NCBI GenBank assembly: GCA_900553845.1
Contig: USEW01000019.1
Coordinates: 1-17,586 of the forward strand
Direction of reading: 5' to 3'
From: an uncultured bacterium
GTDB taxonomy: Bacteria; Cyanobacteriota; Vampirovibrionia; Gastranaerophilales; Gastranaerophilaceae
Length of the DNA stretch: 17,586 bases
A program made the translations under genes and the position numbers. The notes beneath the pieces are model-generated. The model had not been told where the DNA came from. It searched no databases and saw only the letters and a list, made by a program, of their open reading frames with translations. Below are positions 1 to 5,933 of this stretch, piece by piece. Within the stretch, counting starts at the first letter, position 1. Each line of letters starts with the position of its first letter.

Positions 1-1167
1 TTTAGACATCAATTTTGGTGTATAACCAGTATGAGTAAAAGCAAGAATAGCTTTTGCATTTATGTCTTTTACCATTTTAACTGCAGCGTTAACAACAGCC
101 TGACGTGTCATATGATAACAAGGATTAATCGGCAAATCCAAATCATATCGACAAAAATCACTATGTTCAACATTTTCAGCGATCATTGTCATCATATGAA
201 CTGCTTCAGCATAGAACTTACCAACTGAAGTTTCACCAGATAACATAATAGCATCAGTTCCGTCAATAATGGCATTAGCAACGTCAGATGCTTCAGCACG
301 AGTTGGAATTGGTTGTTCAATCATAGTTTCTAACATTTGAGTCGCAACAATTGTTACTTTTCTTTGTTGAATAGCTTCGTTAATTATTCTTTTTTGAACA
401 ATAGGTACTTTTTCAGGTGATATTTCAATACCCAAATCACCACGAGCAACCATTACACCATCTGATACTTGAATTATTTCTTTCATATTGTCAACAGCTT
501 GAGGTTTTTCAATTTTTGCAATAATAGGAATATCCCCGCCAAAATTTTTGATATAATCACGAGCTGTTAATATATCTTCTTTTTGACGAACAAATGATAA
601 AGCAACATAATCAGCGTTATTATTTACAGCAAATTCAATAAATTTAACATCACGAGGAGTAACAGCAGCCAAACTTGCAGTTGAGCCAGGAATATTAAGT
701 CCCTTACGTGATTTTAAAACACCACCGTTTACAACTTCTGTATAAACTTTATCGTTTTCAACTTTTTCAACAACAACTTCTAATTTTCCGTCGTCAATTA
801 ACATCATATCACCTGGTTTTACGTCATTAGCCAAACCTGCATAATCAACCGGTATAATGTCTTTTTCTTTAACAGATGGGCTAAATACAAGTTTTTGACC
901 ATTTGTTATAACCATTTCATTTTCTAAATTTCCAACTCTTATTTTAGGACCTTGTAAATCAACTAAAACAGGAAGGTGGATATTTTTTTCCTTGCATACA
1001 CGACGAATAATTTCTATTCTTCGTCTATGATCTTCTTCAGTTCCATGTGATGTATTCAAACGAAACATTGAAACACCAGCTTCAATTAAATTACGTATAC
1101 CTTCTTCATGCTCACATACAGGACCCAACGTTGCTACAATTTTTGTTTTTTTTGATTCAGTTAACAT
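1..1167 (-). CDS. pyk: Pyruvate kinase, C-terminal end missing (cut by window edge)
   Basis: Catalyses the last step of glycolysis, phosphoenolpyruvate + ADP to pyruvate + ATP, in the cytoplasm. The frame runs open from the ATG at 1167 to base 1, giving 389 residues without a stop; the family is usually about 470-590 residues, so much of the C-terminal regulatory domain lies outside. Visible family features: N-terminal KTKIVATLGP, the substrate-site segment MFRLNTSHG (about residues 34-42), the B domain around residues 70-165, the signature IIAKIEKPQAV (about 215-225) with the catalytic Lys and Mg-binding Glu, ARGDLGIE (about 241-248), and MLSGETSVGK (about 308-317). A purine-rich AAAGGA lies about 15 bases before the ATG, rather far for a ribosome site. 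It lies 79 bases downstream of the small LuxR-type gene on the same strand, with its own good promoter in that gap. Identification is firm. Confidence 0.97.
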   Translation of the reverse strand, partial: MLTESKKTKIVATLGPVCEHEEGIRNLIEAGVSMFRLNTSHGTEEDHRRRIEIIRRVCKEKNIHLPVLVDLQGPKIRVGNLENEMVITNGQKLVFSPSVKEKDIIPVDYAGLANDVKPGDMMLIDDGKLEVVVEKVENDKVYTEVVNGGVLKSRKGLNIPGSTASLAAVTPRDVKFIEFAVNNNADYVALSFVRQKEDILTARDYIKNFGGDIPIIAKIEKPQAVDNMKEIIQVSDGVMVARGDLGIEISPEKVPIVQKRIINEAIQQRKVTIVATQMLETMIEQPIPTRAEASDVANAIIDGTDAIMLSGETSVGKFYAEAVHMMTMIAENVEHSDFCRYDLDLPINPCYHMTRQAVVNAAVKMVKDINAKAILAFTHTGYTPKLMSK

Positions 1168-1214
1168 TTTCTATCTCACTTTTCCTTTAAAATATATTAA
1201 TTTTCGACCTATTA

Positions 1215-1243
1215 ATTGTAACAAAACCAAATTTTTGAGTCAA
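1215..1243 (-). promoter_or_regulatory. Predicted sigma70-type promoter of pyk
   Basis: Read on the minus strand, TTGACT (1243-1238) and TACAAT (1220-1215) are separated by 17 bases, each one mismatch from consensus. Transcription would start near 1208, about 40 bases before the pyk ATG. The -35 box overlaps the region just past the stop codon of the LuxR-type gene, so pyk can be transcribed independently of it. Confidence 0.65.
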
Positions 1244-1246
1244 ATT

Positions 1247-1471
1247 TTATTGAAATTGTTTGTCTTTGTTATTAATAAACCACATTGATGCTTTTGTACG
1301 ATTATTTACATTTAATTTCAAAAATATTTTATTCATATACGATTTTACTGTTTCTTGAGATAATCCAAGCTGAATAGCTATTTCTTTATTGGACATTCCA
1401 AGACAAGCACAATTAAGCACATCAACCTCACGAGAGGTTAAATTCCTTTGAATATTAGTTTTTAATTCCAT
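1247..1471 (-). CDS. Stand-alone LuxR/GerE-type helix-turn-helix protein
   Basis: A 74-residue protein that is almost entirely one LuxR-type DNA-binding domain: LTSRE at residues 11-15, then MSNKEIAIQLGLSQETVKSYMNKI (about 26-49), where the second helix of the turn is the recognition helix, followed by KLNVNNRTKA. There is no receiver, autoinducer or other sensing domain, and the upstream sequence is non-coding, so it is not a truncated response regulator fragment at the DNA level. Small receiver-less LuxR-type regulators are known, for example PedR of cyanobacteria; whether this one is equivalent cannot be judged here. It stands between pyk (same strand) and the divergent dppB-like gene, so either could be a target. 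A minus-strand TATAAT at 1501-1496 is the likely -10 box; the -35 is poor. No strong ribosome site is visible. Confidence 0.85.
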   Translation of the reverse strand: MELKTNIQRNLTSREVDVLNCACLGMSNKEIAIQLGLSQETVKSYMNKIFLKLNVNNRTKASMWFINNKDKQFQ

Positions 1472-1495
1472 ATTTTTTTATCATTTCCATACTTT

Positions 1496-1501
1496 ATTAT
1501 A
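1496..1501 (-). promoter_or_regulatory. Possible -10 box of the LuxR-type gene
   Basis: TATAAT on the minus strand, 24 bases before the ATG at 1471. The position where a -35 box is expected (1519-1524) reads TAAAGT, a poor match, so the promoter is weak or activator-dependent if real. Confidence 0.4.
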
Positions 1502-1570
1502 ATCTATCATAAATCTAAACTTTAGTATTCAATCATTTAGCTTAATAAACTATATGCAAAATTAATAAAT

Positions 1571-1579
1571 TGCTATAAA
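1571..1579 (+). promoter_or_regulatory. Extended -10 box directly before the dppB-like gene
   Basis: TGCTATAAA matches the extended -10 form TG-N-TATAAT with one mismatch; there is no convincing -35. Only eight bases separate it from the ATG at 1588, so transcription would begin at or within a few bases of the start codon. No Shine-Dalgarno sequence precedes the ATG, which agrees with a leaderless or near-leaderless mRNA. Confidence 0.45.
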
Positions 1580-1587
1580 ATTATGAA

Positions 1588-2550
1588 ATGAATATTTTAA
1601 AATTTATACTCAAACGACTTATTCAAGCAATACCTGTTTTAATTATGGTATCAATATTAAGCTTTTTTATAATAAGATTAAGCCCAAGCGATCCATTGTC
1701 AGAAATGAGATTAAATCCTGCAATTTCTCAGGAAACAATAAATTATGAAATAAAACGTTTAAAACTTGATAAACCTGTATACGTTCAGTATATATATTGG
1801 ATGAAAGGGTTTATTAAAGGTGATTTAGGCTATACAACAAACGGGGAAAAAGTTTCGCAAAAATTAAAAGAACGTATTCCAAATACATTGCTTTTATCTT
1901 TTATTGTTTTATTTTTTACTTGGTCAATAGGTGTTCCTTTAGGAATTTTGGCAGCATCAAACAAAAATAAACCATTGGACAAAACAATTATTATAGCCTC
2001 AACAATAGGCATGGCAATCCCGTCATTTTTTCTTGCTTTATTATTTTTGATGTTTGCTGTTAAAACCGGTTTATTCCCTGTTGGAGGTTTGACATCATAT
2101 AATTTTTCAAATATGACTTTTACAAATAAAATATTGGATATAGCTCATCACATTTTCCTTCCTGCACTTACTTTAATTATAATTTCATTAGCTTCAATAA
2201 TAAGACAAATGAGGGGTAATCTTCTCGATGTTTTAAATTCTGATTATTTAAAGTTTGCAAAAGCAAAGGGGCTTTCAAATTTTAAAATTTTATATAAACA
2301 TGCACTTCGTAATGCACTAAATCCAATGATATCACTTTTGGGGTTTGAATTTGCTTCTTTACTATCCGGAGCTGCATTAACTGAATATGTTTTTCAATAT
2401 CCTGGTCTTGGAAGGCTCATACTTGAAGCTGTGTTAAGAACTGACACAAATTTAATCATGGCATCATTAATGCTTGGAACACTAATGTTGATTTTAGGCA
2501 ACCTTATTGCAGATATACTTTTAAAACTGCTTGACCCGAGGATAAATTAA
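1588..2550 (+). CDS. ABC transporter permease, DppB/OppB family
   Basis: An inner-membrane permease subunit of a peptide/nickel-type ABC importer, 320 residues, the usual length for the family. The N-terminus MNILKFILKRL runs into the first membrane helix (about residues 12-30). Several further hydrophobic helices follow, and the cytoplasmic EAA-type loop that contacts the ATPase is clear around residues 215-250 (SDYLKFAKAKGLSNFKILYKHALRNALNP). The next gene, the partner permease, starts one base after its stop (TAATATG), so the two are translationally coupled. No ATPase (DppD/DppF) or substrate-binding protein is nearby, so the substrate cannot be assigned; dipeptides, oligopeptides or nickel are all possible. 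The start is fixed by an in-frame stop 12 bases upstream. Confidence 0.92.
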   Translation: MNILKFILKRLIQAIPVLIMVSILSFFIIRLSPSDPLSEMRLNPAISQETINYEIKRLKLDKPVYVQYIYWMKGFIKGDLGYTTNGEKVSQKLKERIPNTLLLSFIVLFFTWSIGVPLGILAASNKNKPLDKTIIIASTIGMAIPSFFLALLFLMFAVKTGLFPVGGLTSYNFSNMTFTNKILDIAHHIFLPALTLIIISLASIIRQMRGNLLDVLNSDYLKFAKAKGLSNFKILYKHALRNALNPMISLLGFEFASLLSGAALTEYVFQYPGLGRLILEAVLRTDTNLIMASLMLGTLMLILGNLIADILLKLLDPRIN

Positions 2551-2551
2551 T

Positions 2552-3634
2552 ATGCAGGAAATAAATACAAATTTAACAAAAAAAAATAAACTTAAATTGC
2601 TTTTAAAGGACAATATTGTATTTTGTGCTTTTATTGTCCTTGTGTTACTTTATATTTGCTCTATTTTTGCAAATTTTATAGCACCTTATAGTCCATATTC
2701 CTCAAACAAAGAACTATCTTATGCTCCGCCATCAAATATATATATATTAAATAAAAATAATAAACTTACTTTGCCATATACATACAACTATAAACGAGTA
2801 TTTAACGAATCTAAATATAAAGTTGATTATATTGAAGATACAACAAAAGCATACAAGTTGAAACTTTTTGTAAAAGGAGACGAATACAAATTCTTAGGAA
2901 TAAAAACGAAAATACATTTATATGGAACTGAAAAAGGAGGCAAGTTTTTCCTGCTAGGAACAGATATAAATGGACGTGACTTTTTTTCAAGACTTGTTGT
3001 TGGAAGCCGGATATCACTTTTTATAGGTTTTATAGCTATTTTAATTTCAGTTCCTTTAGGGCTTCTTTATGGCGGTATTTCAGGTTATTTTGGAGGCAAA
3101 ATAGACATTGTTATGATGCGGCTAGCTGAAGCAATAATGTCTATTCCAAGTTTTTATCTTCTTATTATTTTAGCAGGTATTTTACCGGCGAATCTAAGTA
3201 GCACACAACGATTTATATTGATAACTGCAATACTGGCTTTTGTGTCATGGGCCTCTTTATCAAGAATAATAAGAGGCATGGTTTTATCAATAAAAACCAG
3301 GGAATACGTTCTTGCAAGTGAGGTAATAGGCCAGTCAAAAATAAATATCATAATAAAACATATACTTCCCCAAACATTAACATTCACAATCATTGCTGTT
3401 TCACTTTCCATCCCTTCATATATTTTGTCAGAAAGTGCATTGAGTTTTATTGGTTTGGGTATCCAGCAGCCTGATGCAAGCTGGGGGAATTTGTTGAAAG
3501 ACGCACAAAGTTATATTGTAATAACTTCACGTCCCTGGCTTCTTGCAAGCGGTCTTATGATTTTTATTACGGTTCTTGCATACAATATTTTAAGCGACAA
3601 AATCCGAGACATTTTTGACAACACCCGCATATAA
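2552..3634 (+). CDS. ABC transporter permease, DppC/OppC family, with enlarged periplasmic region
   Basis: The partner permease, 360 residues against about 300 for typical DppC/OppC. The first membrane helix is at about residues 22-43. The family motif LLGTDINGRDFFSRL, normally found shortly after it, comes only at residues 134-148, so roughly 60 extra residues (about 60-130, rich in Lys, Tyr and Asn) are inserted in the first periplasmic loop. Multiple membrane helices follow, and the EAA-type loop is at about residues 248-275 (REYVLASEVIGQSKINIIIKH), followed by the conserved ALSFIGLGIQQPDASWGNLL. It is coupled to the dppB-like gene upstream. Only 17 bases lie between its stop and the left pilin repeat, with no terminator, so transcription may run into the first pilin gene. 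Confidence 0.91.
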   Translation: MQEINTNLTKKNKLKLLLKDNIVFCAFIVLVLLYICSIFANFIAPYSPYSSNKELSYAPPSNIYILNKNNKLTLPYTYNYKRVFNESKYKVDYIEDTTKAYKLKLFVKGDEYKFLGIKTKIHLYGTEKGGKFFLLGTDINGRDFFSRLVVGSRISLFIGFIAILISVPLGLLYGGISGYFGGKIDIVMMRLAEAIMSIPSFYLLIILAGILPANLSSTQRFILITAILAFVSWASLSRIIRGMVLSIKTREYVLASEVIGQSKINIIIKHILPQTLTFTIIAVSLSIPSYILSESALSFIGLGIQQPDASWGNLLKDAQSYIVITSRPWLLASGLMIFITVLAYNILSDKIRDIFDNTRI

Positions 3635-3651
3635 TTCCACCTCCATAACTC

Positions 3652-3840
3652 AATATTTTTTATAACAAAAGAAAAAAAAGAGTATGGAAATAAGAAAAAA
3701 AAATGAAAGGTGGTATTTTATGAAGAAACAGGGTTTTACTTTAGCAGAAGTATTGATTACATTGGTAATCATCGGAATAATAGCGGCGATGACGTTACCA
3801 TCGTTGTTAGGAGGTACGAATAAACAGGAGATAAAAACAG
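3652..3840 (+). repeat. 189-bp perfect inverted repeat, left arm
   Basis: Base-for-base identical to the reverse complement of 4887-5075, compared by eye over the whole length including the A8 and A9 runs. The arm holds 68 bases of leader (3652-3719) plus the first 40 codons of the pilin gene. Identity stops abruptly at both ends: outside, CTC on this side against TTAT on the other; inside, at the third position before a Gly/Ala codon difference. The bases between the arms number 1,046. Confidence 0.95.
3703..3712 (+). promoter_or_regulatory. Ribosome-binding site deciding the prepilin start
   Basis: The purine-rich AAAGGTGG just ahead of the ATG at 3720 is the best Shine-Dalgarno match in the leader and selects the five-residue prepilin leader over the longer in-frame start at 3684. 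The same site is repeated exactly in the right arm before prepilin B. Confidence 0.65.
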
Positions 3841-4295
3841 GTCTACAAAAAGCAATATCTGTCTTAAGCCAAACAATAACACTTCATTATGCACTAACAG
3901 GTGAAGATTTTTCTACAATAGGTTCACCAAGCGATGCAAAATTTAAGACCTATGTTGCTAATAGATTTAATTTAAAAGAAGCTTATGACGGCACAACTGG
4001 CAACTTTACAACAGCGGATAGTATAGAATATCAGTTTGGTACTACTTTTACTGGTGCATGTACGGCTGATAGACCTTGTAGTCTAACAGTTGATGTTAAT
4101 GGTTCTAAGGGACCTGGCTCGCCTAATACCGATAGTGAAACTTCTTTACAGGATGTTAAAGATCAATTTAAATTATATGTATATGGTACAACAGTTCAAG
4201 CTGCTAGATATGAATGTCAAACGCCAGGTAACTTAGACACTTGCACTTCAACACCATCAACAGCATCAAAGTTGCTTGATGGTTCACTTGGTTAG
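3720..4295 (+). CDS. Type IV pilin-like prepilin A (left copy)
   Basis: A 191-residue prepilin. The leader MKKQG is followed by FTLAEVLITLVIIGIIAAMTLPSLL, the class III signal: prepilin peptidase would cut Gly5/Phe6, methylate Phe, and leave Glu at mature position 5; the hydrophobic helix anchors the subunit and packs the fibre core. The body has four cysteines (114, 120, 166, 175), the motif DVNGSKGP (125-132) and LQDVKDQFKLYVYGT (144-157 region), both also present in prepilin B. I chose the ATG at 3720, six bases after AAAGGTGG, over an in-frame ATG at 3684 that would add MEIRKKNERWYF before the leader. Codons 1-40 are identical to prepilin B; the rest is divergent. It lies behind dppC, with no clear promoter of its own, and ends at a terminator shared with B. 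Pilin, minor pilin or pseudopilin cannot be told apart. Confidence 0.9.
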   Translation: MKKQGFTLAEVLITLVIIGIIAAMTLPSLLGGTNKQEIKTGLQKAISVLSQTITLHYALTGEDFSTIGSPSDAKFKTYVANRFNLKEAYDGTTGNFTTADSIEYQFGTTFTGACTADRPCSLTVDVNGSKGPGSPNTDSETSLQDVKDQFKLYVYGTTVQAARYECQTPGNLDTCTSTPSTASKLLDGSLG

Positions 4296-4311
4296 TTAAA
4301 AACTCCAAACC

Positions 4312-4363
4312 AAACGTGGCGCCAATTTTACTTACTTTGTAGTAATTGTTTGGCGCCACGTTT
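4312..4363. terminator. Bidirectional intrinsic terminator between the convergent pilin genes
   Basis: Perfect 14-base inverted repeat, AAACGTGGCGCCAA (4312-4325) and its complement TTGGCGCCACGTTT (4350-4363), around a 24-base loop. A T-rich run follows on the plus strand (4361-4380), and an AT-rich run with TTTTTAA follows on the minus strand, so it can end transcription from both sides. It is GC-rich in the stem, against an AT-rich surrounding. Because it is symmetric it would still serve both genes if the segment between the pilin repeats were inverted. Confidence 0.88.
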
Positions 4364-4389
4364 TTATTTTTATTTATTTGGTTTTAGCC

Positions 4390-5007
4390 TTAAGGAGTAG
4401 GAGGATTAGGAGTATCGCTTCCCGTACAGCTATTACCAGATGTGGTTAAGCAGTCATCTAGAAAATCTGTTGCTAATGTTCTAGTAAAAGTACCACTCTC
4501 AGCAGGTTTTGATACAGTAAGATTTGTCCCGTATACATATATTTTAAATACATCTTTGACGTCATTTAAGGTGCTATCCGCGGTAGTTTCTTCTGCTGTT
4601 AGATTAGTAGTAACTATTGATGAATTAGTCGTTGCTGTTGGTCCTTTGTGTCCATTAACATCGACAAGTACAAAATTATCTGCTGATGCCACAGATGCGC
4701 CATCAGCACTTCCAAAGTCATAAACAATTCCATCCTGACCTACAACAACATCCTCATTAATATCTTTAGTAGTTAATCTTGCTTTTGCAAAATTTTCATA
4801 ACTTGAAATTGTTCCAAAATCTTCACCTGTTAGTGCATAATGTAATGTTACGGCCTGGGATAACGTTGACATTGCTTTTTGAAGAGCTGTTTTTATCTCC
4901 TGTTTATTCGTACCTCCTAACAACGATGGTAACGTCATCGCCGCTATTATTCCGATGATTACCAATGTAATCAATACTTCTGCTAAAGTAAAACCCTGTT
5001 TCTTCAT
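4390..5007 (-). CDS. Type IV pilin-like prepilin B (right copy)
   Basis: A 205-residue prepilin, convergent with prepilin A. Leader MKKQG, cleavage before Phe6, Glu at mature position 5, and the same hydrophobic helix. The first 40 residues and the 68-base leader are identical to A at the DNA level. After that the body differs: two cysteines (186 and 194) near the C-terminus instead of four, DVNGHKGP at 116-123, LNDVKDVFKIYVYGT at about 147-161, a Thr/Ser-rich middle and a proline-rich end (NPPTP). The start is the ATG at 5007 behind AAAGGTGG; an in-frame ATG at 5043 would add 12 residues. Unlike A, it has a good promoter just outside the repeat (5073-5100). It lies downstream of the acc-prmA-kdsB operon on the same strand. 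Function as a pilus or pseudopilus subunit follows from the family; the specific role is unknown. Confidence 0.9.
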   Translation of the reverse strand: MKKQGFTLAEVLITLVIIGIIAAMTLPSLLGGTNKQEIKTALQKAMSTLSQAVTLHYALTGEDFGTISSYENFAKARLTTKDINEDVVVGQDGIVYDFGSADGASVASADNFVLVDVNGHKGPTATTNSSIVTTNLTAEETTADSTLNDVKDVFKIYVYGTNLTVSKPAESGTFTRTLATDFLDDCLTTSGNSCTGSDTPNPPTP

Positions 5008-5075
5008 AAAATACCACCTTTCATTTTTTTTTCTTATTTCCATACTCTTTTTTTTCTTTTGTTATAAAAAATATT
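4887..5075 (-). repeat. 189-bp perfect inverted repeat, right arm
   Basis: Reverse-complement copy of 3652-3840, with the same leader and first 40 pilin codons. Its outer end falls inside the TATAAT of the prepilin B promoter: the last three bases of that box are in the repeat, the rest outside. A second shorter identity block of 27 bases follows further in (4816-4842 against 3885-3911), beyond about 45 bases of patchy similarity. Confidence 0.95.
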
Positions 5076-5100
5076 ATAACAGTTTTTTTTTAAAGTTCAA
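5073..5100 (-). promoter_or_regulatory. Predicted sigma70-type promoter of prepilin B
   Basis: Minus-strand TTGAAC (5100-5095) and TATAAT (5078-5073) are separated by 16 bases. Transcription would start near 5066, giving a leader of about 60 bases before the ATG at 5007. At the matching position before prepilin A the hexamer reads CTCAAT and no -35 is present, so this promoter belongs only to the right copy. Confidence 0.65.
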
Positions 5101-5120
5101 CCCATAATAATAAACTCCTT
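5097..5120 (-). other. Strong ribosome-binding site followed by a two-codon frame after kdsB
   Basis: On the minus strand, AAGGAG (5120-5115), nine bases, then ATG GGT TGA (5105-5097). This is one of the best Shine-Dalgarno sites in the window, yet the frame it opens has only two codons. It lies 17 bases after the kdsB stop and runs into the prepilin B promoter. It could be a chance match, a minimal leader frame, or the remaining start of a gene that once followed kdsB in the operon. Confidence 0.35.
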
Positions 5121-5136
5121 ATTTTATTCCTTTTTC

Positions 5137-5931
5137 TTACTCACAAATACAATTCCCAATTAGTTCCATATTGAAACATTTCTCTTCAATTATTTTTTTA
5201 AAATTATTAAAATCATCGATTGTATCTATGCCAATTGTCTTTTTGTCTGTTTCAATAACTTTTATTTTAAGACCTATAGAAAGCGCTCTTAGCTGCTCAA
5301 GACTTTCTGATTTTTCAGTCATTGAGCTTTTATTATTTATTATTTGGAAAAGTGCTTCACGTTTATAGCCATATATCCCTATATGAGCATAATACTGTGC
5401 TGTATTGGGGTTTCTTTCATAAGGTATAGCAAAACGTGAAAAATACATTGCATGATTTTCGTTGTCAAAAACGCACTTAACAACATTCGGACTATTTATC
5501 TCAATTTTATCATTTGTTTTTCGTACAAGTGTTGCCATTTGACAACTATCATCTTTTTCAAGCACTTCAATTATTTTTTCAACATCTACAACATTTATCA
5601 AAGGTTCGTCGCCTTGTAGATTTATTATGTATTCAAAATCCCCATGGCGCTTCGCAACTTCACCTATCCTGTCACTTCCGCTTTTGTGGTTTTCTTCTGT
5701 CATTTCAACATTGGCACCAAATTCAACGCATTTTTTATATATACGTTCATCATCCGTTGCAACAATTACAACATCAGCATTTTTTACCATTAATGCTCGT
5801 TCGTATACATATTGAATAATGGGTTTTCCATTCACTTCAAGCAAAGGTTTACCATTTAAACGACTTGAATTGTATCGTGCCGGGATTATAATGGCAGCTT
5901 TTTTATTTTTACTATCTGATGATATTTGCAT
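5137..5931 (-). CDS. kdsB: 3-deoxy-manno-octulosonate cytidylyltransferase (CMP-Kdo synthetase)
   Basis: Cytoplasmic enzyme that joins Kdo to CMP (CTP + Kdo to CMP-Kdo + PPi), activating it for lipid A/inner-core lipopolysaccharide assembly; its presence argues for an outer membrane. 264 residues, slightly longer than the usual 245-250. Visible: nucleotide-binding IIPARYNSSRLNGKPL (15-30), KPIIQYVYERA (36-46), VIVATDDERI (about 55-64), the Kdo/CTP-site HKSGSDRI (82-89) and INLQGDEPLI (103-112), and FSRFAIPYER in the middle. The start at 5931 puts the first nucleotide-binding strand at residue 12, normal apart from a short charged lead. It begins two bases after the prmA stop, so it is the last gene of accD-accA-prmA-kdsB. 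Kdo synthase and transferase genes are not in the window. Confidence 0.95.
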   Translation of the reverse strand: MQISSDSKNKKAAIIIPARYNSSRLNGKPLLEVNGKPIIQYVYERALMVKNADVVIVATDDERIYKKCVEFGANVEMTEENHKSGSDRIGEVAKRHGDFEYIINLQGDEPLINVVDVEKIIEVLEKDDSCQMATLVRKTNDKIEINSPNVVKCVFDNENHAMYFSRFAIPYERNPNTAQYYAHIGIYGYKREALFQIINNKSSMTEKSESLEQLRALSIGLKIKVIETDKKTIGIDTIDDFNNFKKIIEEKCFNMELIGNCICE

Positions 5932-5933
5932 GC

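Noticed and set aside
3615..3635. Perfect TTGACA and perfect TATAAT near the end of dppC, ahead of the left pilin copy
   Set aside because: Only nine bases separate the boxes (3615-3620 and 3630-3635); a sigma70 promoter needs about 16-18. The TATAAT alone has at best a weak -35 (GAGACA at 3606), so I left it out but cannot exclude a weak promoter.
3684..3719. Longer prepilin start adding MEIRKKNERWYF (and the same at 5043-5008 for the right copy)
   Set aside because: The internal ATG has AAAGGTGG at good spacing and gives the short leader typical of class III prepilins; the upstream ATG has only a weak purine stretch.
4442..4723. 93-residue plus-strand frame opposite prepilin B
   Set aside because: Shadow of the prepilin B reading frame, without a ribosome site or recognisable domain.
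3652..5075. Inverted repeats as the ends of an insertion sequence or transposon
   Set aside because: The arms are coding pilin heads with leaders, the interior holds only the two pilin bodies and a terminator, and no transposase or target duplication is seen.
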